The notes under the pieces were generated by a model. It saw nothing but the letters and a program-made list of their open reading frames with translations, was not told the origin of the DNA and did no database searches. A stretch of DNA of 17,357 bases from IDS-8 sp964491485. GTDB taxonomy: Bacteria; Pseudomonadota; Gammaproteobacteria; Steroidobacterales; Woeseiaceae. Every line of letters begins with the position of its first letter. The first letter of the stretch is position 1. The stretch spans positions 1 through 17,357 of the forward strand of contig CAZBGV010000076.1 of assembly GCA_964491485.1 (NCBI GenBank), read 5' to 3'. The translations under genes were made by a program, and so were the position numbers. Of this stretch, positions 6,525 through 14,446 are shown in pieces.

Positions 6525-9500
6525 TCAGAACGACTTGGAGATGTCGAGGAAGTAGCGCCGTCCGAACCAGTCGTACTGCGAGTAGAAGGCCACGCCGCCG
6601 AGGACGTCCACCTCCGAGCCCGTCGTGTAGCTGCTCATCTTCGGCGGCTCCTCGTCCAGCAGGTTCGCGACACCGAATCGCGCGGTGTATCCGCCCTCGA
6701 ACTCGCGGCTGACGGAAAGGTGGTGGTACATCGTGGCCTCCGCCGTCAGGTCGAGATTCACTTCCGCGTCCCCGTACCAGTCCGCCGTGCGGGTGCCGAA
6801 GTGCTCGTAGTTGTCGGTCTCGCCGATGTAGGTCACGCCCCAGAAGAACGACCAGAGATCGCGCTGCAGCGTCACGTTCAGGTTGCCGACCCACTCGGGA
6901 TGGCCCGCTTCACCGGCGTGATCCTCTTCCGTGTTGTCGAACAGCCCGACCGTATCCTCGAACTGCAGGGTGTGCTCCGTCTCCACGGTCAGCGTGCCCA
7001 GGCCGAACTCGTGCGTCCAGTTGAGCAGGATGTCGAGGCCGCGGTTGTGCTGCCGCGAAATATTGATGTAGCTGTCCCTGATTTCCGTGATGGAGCCCGG
7101 AATGATCCCGCTCGTCGGGTCGGCCCGATCGAACAGGTCGCACAGCGGCTCGTCGGGGAAGAACTGCGACGCATAGCACCCGAACGTGATGTTGCGCGCA
7201 CCGATGACGTCCACTTCGTCCTTGACCTCGATGTCGAAATAGTCGACCGAGAGGCTGACGTCCGCAAAGCGCGGCTGCCATACGAATCCGGCCGTCAGCG
7301 CGTCCGACGTCTCGGCCTTGAGGACGCCCTTGCCGCCGCCGGTTACGACCGTCGGGGAGACGGTGAAGAACCAGTCGGGCGGCAGCCCGTCCGCGGCGCA
7401 GTTGTCGGCAATGCGCTGCGAAATCCGGCCCGCGGCCAGCGCGGAGCCCCAGTCGGTGCACGGGTCGGAGTTGCGTGCGGACAGCGGGAAGCTCGTCTGG
7501 CGGGCGAGGTACAGCTCGTACAGCGCCGGCGTGCGGAACGAGGTGCCGAAGGTGCTGCGGATCCGGAACGAGTCGGTCAGGCTCCAGTTGAGACCGACCT
7601 TGTAGGTCGTGTCACTGCCGTAGGAGTCGACGTCGGTGTAACGGGTGGATCCGTTGAACTCCAGGTACTCGACGAGCGGCAGGTCGCTCAGGAGCGGGAC
7701 GTTGACTTCGGCGAACAGGGCCTTGGTAGTGTCCTCTCCCGCCGTGATGCCCGCGCTGGACGCACCCCAGGCATTGCCGACGTTGTTGCCGTTCTCGTCG
7801 GTCAGCGGCTGCCCGTCCGGGCCGCGGACCATCGTGATCGGTCCGGGCACGTCGTTGATCTTGTCTTCCTGGTAGTGCACGCCGACCGCGACGGCGAGCG
7901 GGCCCGCCGGCAGGTCCATGACCTCACCCGAGAGGTACGCCTCCATGGACCACTGCGTGTACTCCGTCTTGCCGGTCTCGACCCCGAACAGGTAATCCTT
8001 CACTTGCTGCGGAATGTCGCCGGCCAGGAAATCGGGATCCAGCCACTGGATGTCGACGCAATCGCGTTTGGAGATCTCGGTGACCTCGCCCACGCACGAC
8101 CCGGTGCGGAAGAACGGTAGCGTCAGCGCATCGTTCAGGATCTGGTCGTCTTCGTACTCGCCGTCCGAATCGCTGTACTGCAGCGAGACTTCCCAGCTCC
8201 AGTCCGGCAGGACCTTGTCCAGCTCGCCGCGCAGGCCGGCGACGAACCGCTGGTAATCGACGGTGACGCGCTGTCCGGAATGGTCCGTCAGGGTCAGCGG
8301 GCTGAGCCACTGCGCGCCCGTCCAGCCTTCGCTGAACGGGTCGCTGGGGAAGCCGAGATCCGCCGAATCGTAGTTGTAGACGTAGGTCCAGATCTGGCGC
8401 CAGCCGACGTTGGTGGTCTTGCGCCGGCTGAGGAGGACTTCGCCGTACGCCGTCAGGGTATCGGTGAGCCGGTACTCGCCTTCGATGAAAGCGGTCGCCG
8501 TTTCCGCCTCGGGCACCAGGGTCGTCAGGTCCTGGATCGGAGGCTCGGAATCCACCAGCGAATCCGTGAGCGGATCGTTGCGGCCGATGGGGAACCAGCC
8601 TGCCGGCACGTGCATCCAGTTGGGGTTGGGCCCGGTGGCGAGCGGAGGCACGCCGTTGGCTGCCAGGGCGCCGTCGCGGTCGTACTGCAGCAGGAACACC
8701 GGCGGGCCGGCATTGGTCGTGCCGTCGCCGACCTCCTCGGCATAGTCGTAAACCCAGATGTGGCCCCACGGCAGGTCGTCGCAGAAGTACTCGCCGGTGC
8801 GCGGGTCGATCAGGTCGGCGCGATTGCCCGTCGTCTGGTCGTAAACGCCCCACTCGTTGCAGTCGAAGAAATCACGGTCGCCCTTCTGGAGAATTTCCTG
8901 GCGGCTGTAGTCGCCGGTCACGCGGAAGTAGCCGCGCCCGACGTCCTTGCCCCACGAGCCGCTGATGCGCAGCTCCTCACCGCCCGACTCGGACGGCTGC
9001 GAGTAGAAGGCGCCGAATTCGCCGCCCTCGTCCTTGCGCGTGATGATGTTCACGACGCCGGCGATGGCATCGGAGCCGTAGATCGACGAAGCGCCGTCCT
9101 TCAGGATCTCGACGCGTTCGATGGCGGCCAGCGGAATCGTGTTGAGGTCGAACGCCGACACGGAGCCCTGCACGCCGGAAGGTCCCGCGCGCCGGCCGTT
9201 CAAAAGCACCAGGGTGCGGTTGGCACCGAGGCCCCTGAGCGACAGGGTGGAGGTGCCGAGGCCGCCGTTGACGACACTGATGGCGGAGATCGCCGGCGTG
9301 ACCTGGGGCGAGCCGGCGGCCACCGTGGTCGTTTGCAGCATCGAGGCCACGTCGGGAAGTCCGCGCACCTTGGCGGACTCGGTCAGCACCACGTCCATGG
9401 GAGCGGCGCTCGAGAATTCGTCCTTCTTGATGCGGGATCCGGTGACGACGATCTGTTCGACGTCCGCCTGGTTTTCGCTGTCCCCGTCTTCCTGCGCCAG

Positions 9501-9605
9501 CAAAGGCGCCCCGGGGTAAAGTGCGGCGAACATTGCCGCGGCTACCGGCGTCAGTACCGGGGCAAATCGCTTTGCTCCGGACTGCGCACGCTCGGATCTG
9601 CGCAT
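6525..9605 (-). CDS. TonB-dependent outer-membrane receptor
   Basis: The product has 1026 residues from ATG 9605, with GAGGGG about 9 nt upstream. An N-terminal signal peptide ends near PLLAQ, and the TonB-box region VEQIVVTGSRIKKDEF begins at about residue 49. The plug domain is clear (STLSLRGLGANRTLVLLNGRR, then IPLAAIERVEILKDGASSIY and GSDAIAGVVNIITRK). It is followed by a long beta-barrel ending in the aromatic C-terminus (YFLDISKSF) needed for barrel assembly. Four closely spaced cysteine pairs occur in the barrel part (for example in FFDCNEWGVYD...YFCDD and DPCTDWGSALAAG...DNC), likely disulfides in external loops. Such receptors import siderophores, glycans or other bulky substrates with TonB energy. 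The length and the adjacent halogenase gene (238 bases upstream, same strand) resemble halogenase-linked receptors of other proteobacteria. The substrate is not readable. Confidence 0.95.
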   Translation of the reverse strand: MRRSERAQSGAKRFAPVLTPVAAAMFAALYPGAPLLAQEDGDSENQADVEQIVVTGSRIKKDEFSSAAPMDVVLTESAKVRGLPDVASMLQTTTVAAGSPQVTPAISAISVVNGGLGTSTLSLRGLGANRTLVLLNGRRAGPSGVQGSVSAFDLNTIPLAAIERVEILKDGASSIYGSDAIAGVVNIITRKDEGGEFGAFYSQPSESGGEELRISGSWGKDVGRGYFRVTGDYSRQEILQKGDRDFFDCNEWGVYDQTTGNRADLIDPRTGEYFCDDLPWGHIWVYDYAEEVGDGTTNAGPPVFLLQYDRDGALAANGVPPLATGPNPNWMHVPAGWFPIGRNDPLTDSLVDSEPPIQDLTTLVPEAETATAFIEGEYRLTDTLTAYGEVLLSRRKTTNVGWRQIWTYVYNYDSADLGFPSDPFSEGWTGAQWLSPLTLTDHSGQRVTVDYQRFVAGLRGELDKVLPDWSWEVSLQYSDSDGEYEDDQILNDALTLPFFRTGSCVGEVTEISKRDCVDIQWLDPDFLAGDIPQQVKDYLFGVETGKTEYTQWSMEAYLSGEVMDLPAGPLAVAVGVHYQEDKINDVPGPITMVRGPDGQPLTDENGNNVGNAWGASSAGITAGEDTTKALFAEVNVPLLSDLPLVEYLEFNGSTRYTDVDSYGSDTTYKVGLNWSLTDSFRIRSTFGTSFRTPALYELYLARQTSFPLSARNSDPCTDWGSALAAGRISQRIADNCAADGLPPDWFFTVSPTVVTGGGKGVLKAETSDALTAGFVWQPRFADVSLSVDYFDIEVKDEVDVIGARNITFGCYASQFFPDEPLCDLFDRADPTSGIIPGSITEIRDSYINISRQHNRGLDILLNWTHEFGLGTLTVETEHTLQFEDTVGLFDNTEEDHAGEAGHPEWVGNLNVTLQRDLWSFFWGVTYIGETDNYEHFGTRTADWYGDAEVNLDLTAEATMYHHLSVSREFEGGYTARFGVANLLDEEPPKMSSYTTGSEVDVLGGVAFYSQYDWFGRRYFLDISKSF

Positions 9606-9843
9606 CGTTTCATCCCCTCATTTCGCTCATGCATCTCGCCCGTCGGCGGCGCTGCGCTCCTCGCGCGTGGCGGGAGCGGACTGAAATGCTCGCACGAATG
9701 AGAAAGTTGTTCGAAGAATATTTGCGGCTATTCCGCAATGTGGAACGGCGCGCATGCGGTCGCCGCCGCCATCCGCGCAACGCGGTGCCGGCCGGTTCAC
9801 ATATGGGAACGAAGGCCGCAAATCGCGCGGCCGGAGGAATCGC
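9606..9843 (-). promoter_or_regulatory. Leader and promoter region of the receptor gene
   Basis: These 238 bases separate the halogenase stop from the receptor start. The part at 9690-9745 is AT-richer than its surroundings and contains a perfect inverted repeat, TTGCGGCTATTCCGCAA (9722-9738), about 117 bases before the receptor ATG. This suits an operator or a stem near the promoter. No confident -35/-10 pair was found. The ribosome binding site GAGGGG is next to the receptor start. Confidence 0.35.
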
Positions 9844-11484
9844 TCAGCGCCGGCCGCCCGCGCTCGCCGGGTACTCGGGCATGCCCACCACCCGTTGCAG
9901 CCAGACGTGATGCGGCGGGAGCTTGTGAGGCGCCATCTGCAAGCGCTCGATGACGTACTTCGGCAGCGACGGCGGCGGACGGTTCGTGCCGTACCAGGCA
10001 TCGCATTCCGCGGCGAGGAAGTCCATGCCGTACAGCAGCGCCTCATAGCTCGTGTAACTCCAGAGATCGCCGGTATCGACCGGCGGCCGGTGGTCACCGG
10101 GCAAACCACCGGAGGGCAGCGGCGTATCCGGCTGGCCGGGAAACCACTGGTCCTCGAAATCGCCGGGAGACGGCGGCTTGCGGCGCCAGAAATCGAGCTT
10201 CGCCGTGAGCCTGCCGTTGATGCGTTCCGGGCGCCTCACCTCGCGCCAGAATTCCGTGTCCTCGCGGCGTGTGAGGCAGTAGTGCAGGTTGATGTAATCG
10301 AGGATCTCGTAGAAGCGGTTGGTCACGATGCGGTTGAAGCGCAACGCGAGCGGCGCGAAATCGTCGTCGCGCGGAAAATGCTCCGCGAGCAGCACGGGAG
10401 CGAGGGCGCTCAGGTAGAGCCCGGTCGACTCGAGCGGCTCGATGAAGCTCGACGCGAGCCCCGCGGCGATGCAGTTCCTTGCCCATGCCTTCTCGCGGTG
10501 GCCGACCTTGAAGCGCACGATGCGGGTATCGAGCGCCTCGGCGTGCGGCCCTTCGAAACGGCGCACCTCGCGCTCCGCGTCGGCTTCGTCCTGGAAGCTG
10601 CCGGAATGCACGTAGCCGAGCGAGCGCTTGTCCTGCAGCGGGATCTCCCACACCCAGCCGGCCGACAGCGCGGTGGCGGTCGTGTAGGGGCGCACGTGAC
10701 CCGGGAAATGCGTGGTATAGGGCACGTGCATGGTCACGGCCCGATCGCAGAGCAGCCACTCGGAGCAATCGACCCATTTGACGCCCAGCGCTTTCTCGAT
10801 CAGCAGCGCGGCGAAACCCGTGCAGTCGATGAAGAGATCGGCTTCGAGCCGGCGCCCGCCGCGGGTCGTGACGGCCGCAATGTCGCCGTTTTCGGCCAGC
10901 TCGACGTGCTCGACGTGATCCAGGTAGTGCGTGACGCCGCGCGCGGTGGAGATCTCGCAGAGGTAGTCCGCGAACTTGAGCGCATTCATGTGGTAAGCGA
11001 AGGCGAGCGGCGGCCCGAAATCCCAGGGTCCGAGCATCTGCGGGGCGAGCCCGAGCTCGCAGATCATGGGCTGCGCGGATACGGTTTCGCAGAACGGGAT
11101 CGAGCGATCGCTTCTCAGCCACAGCTCCCCGGAGCGGTCGAGCGGGCCCGACCCGGGCCGGAAGCGGCTGAACGGATGGTGGAAATGCTCGCCTTTGCCG
11201 TGCAGCCAGTCGACGAAGCGGATGGACTGCTTGTACGTCGCATCGCAGCGCCGCATGAACTCGTACGGATCGATGCCGACGACGGCGAGCAGGTGATTGA
11301 TGTTGGGGATGGTCGCTTCGCCGACGCCGATGCGCGGCACGTCGGGCGATTCCACCAGGCTCAGCTCGGCGAGCTTCAGTCCGCCGTAATTGAGAGCCGC
11401 GTCCAGGTAAGCGGCGGCCATCCAGCCGGCGGATCCTCCGCCGACGATCAGGATCCTGCGCGGGACTCTCCCGGAAATCGTCAA
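9844..11484 (-). CDS. Flavin-dependent halogenase, tryptophan halogenase family
   Basis: The product has 546 residues. The start is TTG at 11484. AGGGG lies 7 nt upstream, and no ATG or GTG precedes the FAD motif in this frame. Motifs in order: GGGSAG nucleotide-binding loop (about 15-20), RIGVGEATIPN (51-61), Lys85 in ATYKQSIRFVDW at the place of the catalytic Lys of PrnA, WVWEIP (277-282, the WxWxIP halogenase signature), and SSFIEPLESTG (345-355) with the Glu that faces the substrate. All key residues are present, so an active FADH2-dependent chlorinase or brominase is expected, dependent on a separate flavin reductase that is not in the window. Family members linked to TonB receptors act on indole-like or unknown substrates, so tryptophan should not be assumed. 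It lies upstream of the receptor gene on the same strand. Confidence 0.94.
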   Translation of the reverse strand: MTISGRVPRRILIVGGGSAGWMAAAYLDAALNYGGLKLAELSLVESPDVPRIGVGEATIPNINHLLAVVGIDPYEFMRRCDATYKQSIRFVDWLHGKGEHFHHPFSRFRPGSGPLDRSGELWLRSDRSIPFCETVSAQPMICELGLAPQMLGPWDFGPPLAFAYHMNALKFADYLCEISTARGVTHYLDHVEHVELAENGDIAAVTTRGGRRLEADLFIDCTGFAALLIEKALGVKWVDCSEWLLCDRAVTMHVPYTTHFPGHVRPYTTATALSAGWVWEIPLQDKRSLGYVHSGSFQDEADAEREVRRFEGPHAEALDTRIVRFKVGHREKAWARNCIAAGLASSFIEPLESTGLYLSALAPVLLAEHFPRDDDFAPLALRFNRIVTNRFYEILDYINLHYCLTRREDTEFWREVRRPERINGRLTAKLDFWRRKPPSPGDFEDQWFPGQPDTPLPSGGLPGDHRPPVDTGDLWSYTSYEALLYGMDFLAAECDAWYGTNRPPPSLPKYVIERLQMAPHKLPPHHVWLQRVVGMPEYPASAGGRR

Positions 11485-11577
11485 AGCCGTTCCCCTCGCC
11501 GTCCGCTCCGGCCGTCGCCGGGGCGATGCGTTGTATGATGACCGGCGCGCGCGCCGTCGTTTTCAGTGGAATCCGTC

Positions 11578-12387
11578 ATGCCCCGAATCGTCGCAAAGCC
11601 GGACAATCTCAACAAGCGCAACGCGGAGTTCACGCAGCAGCCGCTGCGCGAGCCCGTGTTCCTGAACAGCGTGCCAAAATGTGGAACGCACCTGCTGCGC
11701 AACATCGTGCGCATGTTCGTGCCGGTCGAGCAACAGTATCACGCCGCTTTCATCCAGTACGCGATTCTGCGCCAGCATCGGGCCGCGTTTGCGCGCACTG
11801 CACCGAAACTCAGCTGGGGGCACCTGTTGTTCTCGGACGATTCCGCGATCGCCTTGCGCAGGGTGCACCACATCGTGCAGGTGCGCGATCCCTACGACTG
11901 GGTGCTGGCACGCGCCCGCTTCTTCCTTTCCGACACGTTCCAGGGCGCGCTCGAGCACCTGAAAGGCGGCAACGTCTCGGTCGAGGACGTGCTCAACATG
12001 ATGATTTTCGGCATCCACAACAAGGCGCCGTCCATGTACGACATCTTCACGCACAACGCGGTGTCGTGGCTCGGCACCGACGCCGTGCTGCTGCATTTCG
12101 AAGATCTCCTGTGGCACGTGCTGCATCTCGACGCTCCCGGGGCCGAGCCGTTCTTCGAGCAGCTGCTCGGCAACTGCGGCATCGATCCGCTGCCGGCCGA
12201 CTGGCGGGAGCGGGTGCGCATCGGCTCCGACCGCGAGCAAAGCGGTACGGCGCGGGAGAATCTTGCCGGGAGCGGCGGCCGGGAGGTGCCGGACGAGCTG
12301 CCCGACGTCCAGAAGCGGCTGGTGGACTACGCCGCGCCCGGCTTGCGCGAGGTGCTGGGGTATCCGCGTCCGGCGCGACCCGGGTGA
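11578..12387 (+). CDS. Sulfotransferase-like protein
   Basis: The product has about 269 residues from ATG 11578; a GTG at 11566 would add four. The N-terminal motif VFLNSVPKCGTHLLRNIV matches the 5'-phosphosulfate loop of PAPS-dependent sulfotransferases (usually PKSGT, here Cys for Ser). VHHIVQVRDPYDWVLARARFF matches the 3'-phosphate-binding motif, with Arg-Asp-Pro and no Ser at the usual place. HFEDLLW resembles the family's later strand-helix stretch. No signal peptide or membrane segment is visible, so it is probably cytosolic. It is divergent from the halogenase gene with 93 bases between the starts, which suggests shared control, and its stop lies 18 bases from the stop of the FAH-family gene. 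The acceptor is unknown. The weakened 3'-phosphate motif leaves room for a different group transferred. Confidence 0.78.
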   Translation: MPRIVAKPDNLNKRNAEFTQQPLREPVFLNSVPKCGTHLLRNIVRMFVPVEQQYHAAFIQYAILRQHRAAFARTAPKLSWGHLLFSDDSAIALRRVHHIVQVRDPYDWVLARARFFLSDTFQGALEHLKGGNVSVEDVLNMMIFGIHNKAPSMYDIFTHNAVSWLGTDAVLLHFEDLLWHVLHLDAPGAEPFFEQLLGNCGIDPLPADWRERVRIGSDREQSGTARENLAGSGGREVPDELPDVQKRLVDYAAPGLREVLGYPRPARPG

Positions 12388-12405
12388 TCCGCGCGCGGCC
12401 GGGCG

Positions 12406-13098
12406 TCAGCGTCCCCGCCCGACCTCCACGCGAATCTCCGCCACCCCCGCGACGCCGCCGTACAGCCGGTCGCCGGGCGCCAGCGGCCCCACGCCGGCCG
12501 GCGTGCCGGTGAACAGCAGGTCGCCGGGCGCCAGCGTGAACAGCGTCGACAGCTCCGCGATCGCTTCGTCGACTTTCCAGATGAGCTGGGCGAGATCGCC
12601 GTCCTGGCGCAGCGCGCCGTTGACCTCGAGCCAGATGCGCCCGCTTCGCGGGTGACCGACGTCCGCCGCCGGCCGGATCGCGGACACCGGCGCGGAGTTG
12701 TCGAAGCCTTTCGCCGCGTCCCACGGCCGGCCGAGCCGCTTCGCCTCCGCCTGCAGGTCGCGGCGTGTGAGATCGATGCCGACCGCATAACCGAACACGA
12801 GCGACAGCGCATCGGCCACGGGCACGTCGCGGCCGCCCTTGCCGAGCGCGACCACGAGCTCGATCTCGTGATGGAGATCGGCCGTGCGCGGCGGATACGG
12901 CAGCGTGCTCCCGTCCGCGACGACGGCGTCGGCGGGCTTCATGAACCAGAACGGCGATTCGCGCTCCGGGTCGCTGCCCATCTCGCGTGCATGGGCGGCG
13001 TAATTGCGGCCGACGCAGTAGATCCGGTGCACCGGGAACCGCTCATCGCCTCCGTGGACCGGCACGCACGGCCGCGCGATCTCGAACAACTCACTCAT
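12406..13098 (-). CDS. Fumarylacetoacetate hydrolase family protein
   Basis: The product has 230 residues from ATG 13098, with AGGGG 8 nt upstream. This is the single-domain FAH size. Family features: VHRIYCVGRNYAAHAREM near the N-terminus, the metal-site motif HHEIELVVALGKGG, GYAVGIDLTRRDLQ with its metal-ligand Asp, KGFDNSAPVS, and the C-terminal FTGTPAGVGPLAPGD. Members cleave C-C bonds or decarboxylate acylpyruvate- and fumarylpyruvate-like compounds with Mg2+ or Mn2+. The closest types by appearance are acylpyruvases or fumarylpyruvate hydrolases of aromatic degradation, but the exact substrate cannot be told. It is divergent from the MFS gene (97 bases between starts) and convergent with the sulfotransferase-like gene. 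An in-frame start at 13224 would add 42 unlikely residues and overlap the MFS gene. Confidence 0.93.
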   Translation of the reverse strand: MSELFEIARPCVPVHGGDERFPVHRIYCVGRNYAAHAREMGSDPERESPFWFMKPADAVVADGSTLPYPPRTADLHHEIELVVALGKGGRDVPVADALSLVFGYAVGIDLTRRDLQAEAKRLGRPWDAAKGFDNSAPVSAIRPAADVGHPRSGRIWLEVNGALRQDGDLAQLIWKVDEAIAELSTLFTLAPGDLLFTGTPAGVGPLAPGDRLYGGVAGVAEIRVEVGRGR

Positions 13099-13182
13099 TG
13101 AGAACCCCTGTGTGCGTTCCGTATCACCGGCTGCGGATGCGCCTTGAATCGTGGCAGACCGGGCTGCGCAGTTTAGTTCAGG

Positions 13183-13200
13183 TGCATACTGAAGTATGCA
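13183..13200. promoter_or_regulatory. Perfect palindrome over the MFS start codon, candidate operator
   Basis: TGCATACTGAAGTATGCA is an 8-bp perfect inverted repeat around a 2-nt centre. Its right arm contains the ATG of the MFS gene. It lies in the divergent region between the FAH-family gene and the MFS gene, in an otherwise GC-rich context. Size and symmetry fit a dimeric repressor site; no regulator gene is adjacent. Confidence 0.5.
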
Positions 13201-14446
13201 GAAATCGGCCCTGCGCAATCGCAATTACCTGCTCTTCCTCGCCGGCAACACCGTGTCGCTGCACGGGCTGTGGGTGTACCGCGTCGCGCTCGGCTGGCAC
13301 GCGTGGCAGCTCACCGAATCGGAGCTCTGGGTCGGTGTCGTCGCGTTCACCCAGTTCTTCCCGATCCTGCTGTTCGCGCCGCTGTTCGGCGCGTTCGCCG
13401 ATCGCTTCGATCGCAAACGCGCGGCCTTCGCCATCAACGCGATCAGCACCGTGATCATGGCGCTGCTCGCGGCCTGCACGGGAACCGGGCTGATCGGCAT
13501 CTACGGCCTGTGCGCCTTCTCGCTCGCGCAGGGCGTCGCCGAGGGGGCACACACGCCGGTGCGGCTCGCCCTGGTCCCGAACCTCGTGCCGCCGGAACAG
13601 CTGCAGAGCGCGATGGCGATGAACTCGATCGCCTTCAACGTCTCCCGCTTCATCGGCCCCGCGCTCGCGGGCCTGCTGATCGCCGTCTCCGGCGCGGCCG
13701 CGGCGTTCGCTTTCAACGCCGTCTCCTACCTGCCCGTGCTCGCGGCGCTCTTGTTCATTCGCGTCGCTCCGCTGGCTTCCCCGCGGGTGAGCCGCCGCCT
13801 GGGCGCCGACATCGCCGCCGGCCTGCGCTACGCCGCCGCGCACGGGCCCGTGCGTAACCTCATGGCGCTGGTCGCGCTGGCCTCGCTGTTCGGCCGCGGC
13901 CCGCTCGAGCTCCTGCCGGCGTTCGCGGAATCCATGTTCGGGCGCGGCAGCACCGGCCTCGCGATGCTGACCTCCGCCGCCGGCGCGGGCGCCATCCTCG
14001 CCGGCATCGTCCTGTCGCGCGGGCTCGTCGAGCTCGGCATAACGCGCATCGCGCTCGGGACGGCCGTGGCGGGCGCGCTGATCGCCGCGTTGGGGCTCGC
14101 GCCGTCGTTCTGGTCCGGCATGGCCTGCGTCACCGCGCTCGGCTTCCTGCTCACGTTCTGCGGCGTGGGCGCGCAGATCCAGCTGCAGTCGCTGATCGAG
14201 GACGAGCTGCGCGGGCGAGTCAGCAGCCTCTGGGGTATGCTGGCGTTCGGCGGGACGGCGTTCGGCGGCCTCGTTGCCGGCGCCGCGGCCGATCGCTTCG
14301 GCCTTGCCGGCACCGCCGTTGCGGCCGGCGGCACTTGCGTGCTGCTCGCCGCGAGCCTTGCGCGGCGGCGCGCGGCAGCGCGCCCGTCCGCCGCTTCATC
14401 CTCGATACGCACAGACCCGGGAGACGACACAGATGGTCGCGACTGA
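13196..14446 (+). CDS. Major facilitator superfamily transporter (EntS-like MFS_3 type)
   Basis: The product has 416 residues from ATG 13196; only a weak GAAG precedes it. About 10 to 12 hydrophobic segments run along the length, with a more polar stretch near residues 195-215. The loop after the second segment reads GAFADRFDRKRAAF, the MFS motif A (GxxxDRxxRR type). Motifs such as SLAQGVAEGAHTPVRLALVPNLV and AMNSIAFNVSRFIGPALAG match the branch that includes the enterobactin exporter EntS and related drug or siderophore efflux proteins. An inner-membrane exporter is therefore likely, with the substrate unknown. The 3' end overlaps the next gene by 14 bases and the tail is Arg/Ala/Ser-rich. 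The palindrome over its start suggests it is regulated. Confidence 0.93.
   Translation: MQKSALRNRNYLLFLAGNTVSLHGLWVYRVALGWHAWQLTESELWVGVVAFTQFFPILLFAPLFGAFADRFDRKRAAFAINAISTVIMALLAACTGTGLIGIYGLCAFSLAQGVAEGAHTPVRLALVPNLVPPEQLQSAMAMNSIAFNVSRFIGPALAGLLIAVSGAAAAFAFNAVSYLPVLAALLFIRVAPLASPRVSRRLGADIAAGLRYAAAHGPVRNLMALVALASLFGRGPLELLPAFAESMFGRGSTGLAMLTSAAGAGAILAGIVLSRGLVELGITRIALGTAVAGALIAALGLAPSFWSGMACVTALGFLLTFCGVGAQIQLQSLIEDELRGRVSSLWGMLAFGGTAFGGLVAGAAADRFGLAGTAVAAGGTCVLLAASLARRRAAARPSAASSSIRTDPGDDTDGRD

Noticed and set aside
5220..8120. Long plus-strand open frame opposite apbE and the receptor gene
   Set aside because: Antisense shadow in high-GC DNA. The minus strand encodes clear ApbE and receptor motifs, while the plus product is Arg/Val/Ala-rich without recognisable domains.
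8280..11538. Long plus-strand open frames opposite the receptor and halogenase genes
   Set aside because: Shadow frames with biased composition; the minus-strand motifs are decisive.
13099..13224. Longer start for the FAH-family gene
   Set aside because: The extension overlaps the MFS start and has no family similarity; ATG 13098 has a good ribosome binding site.
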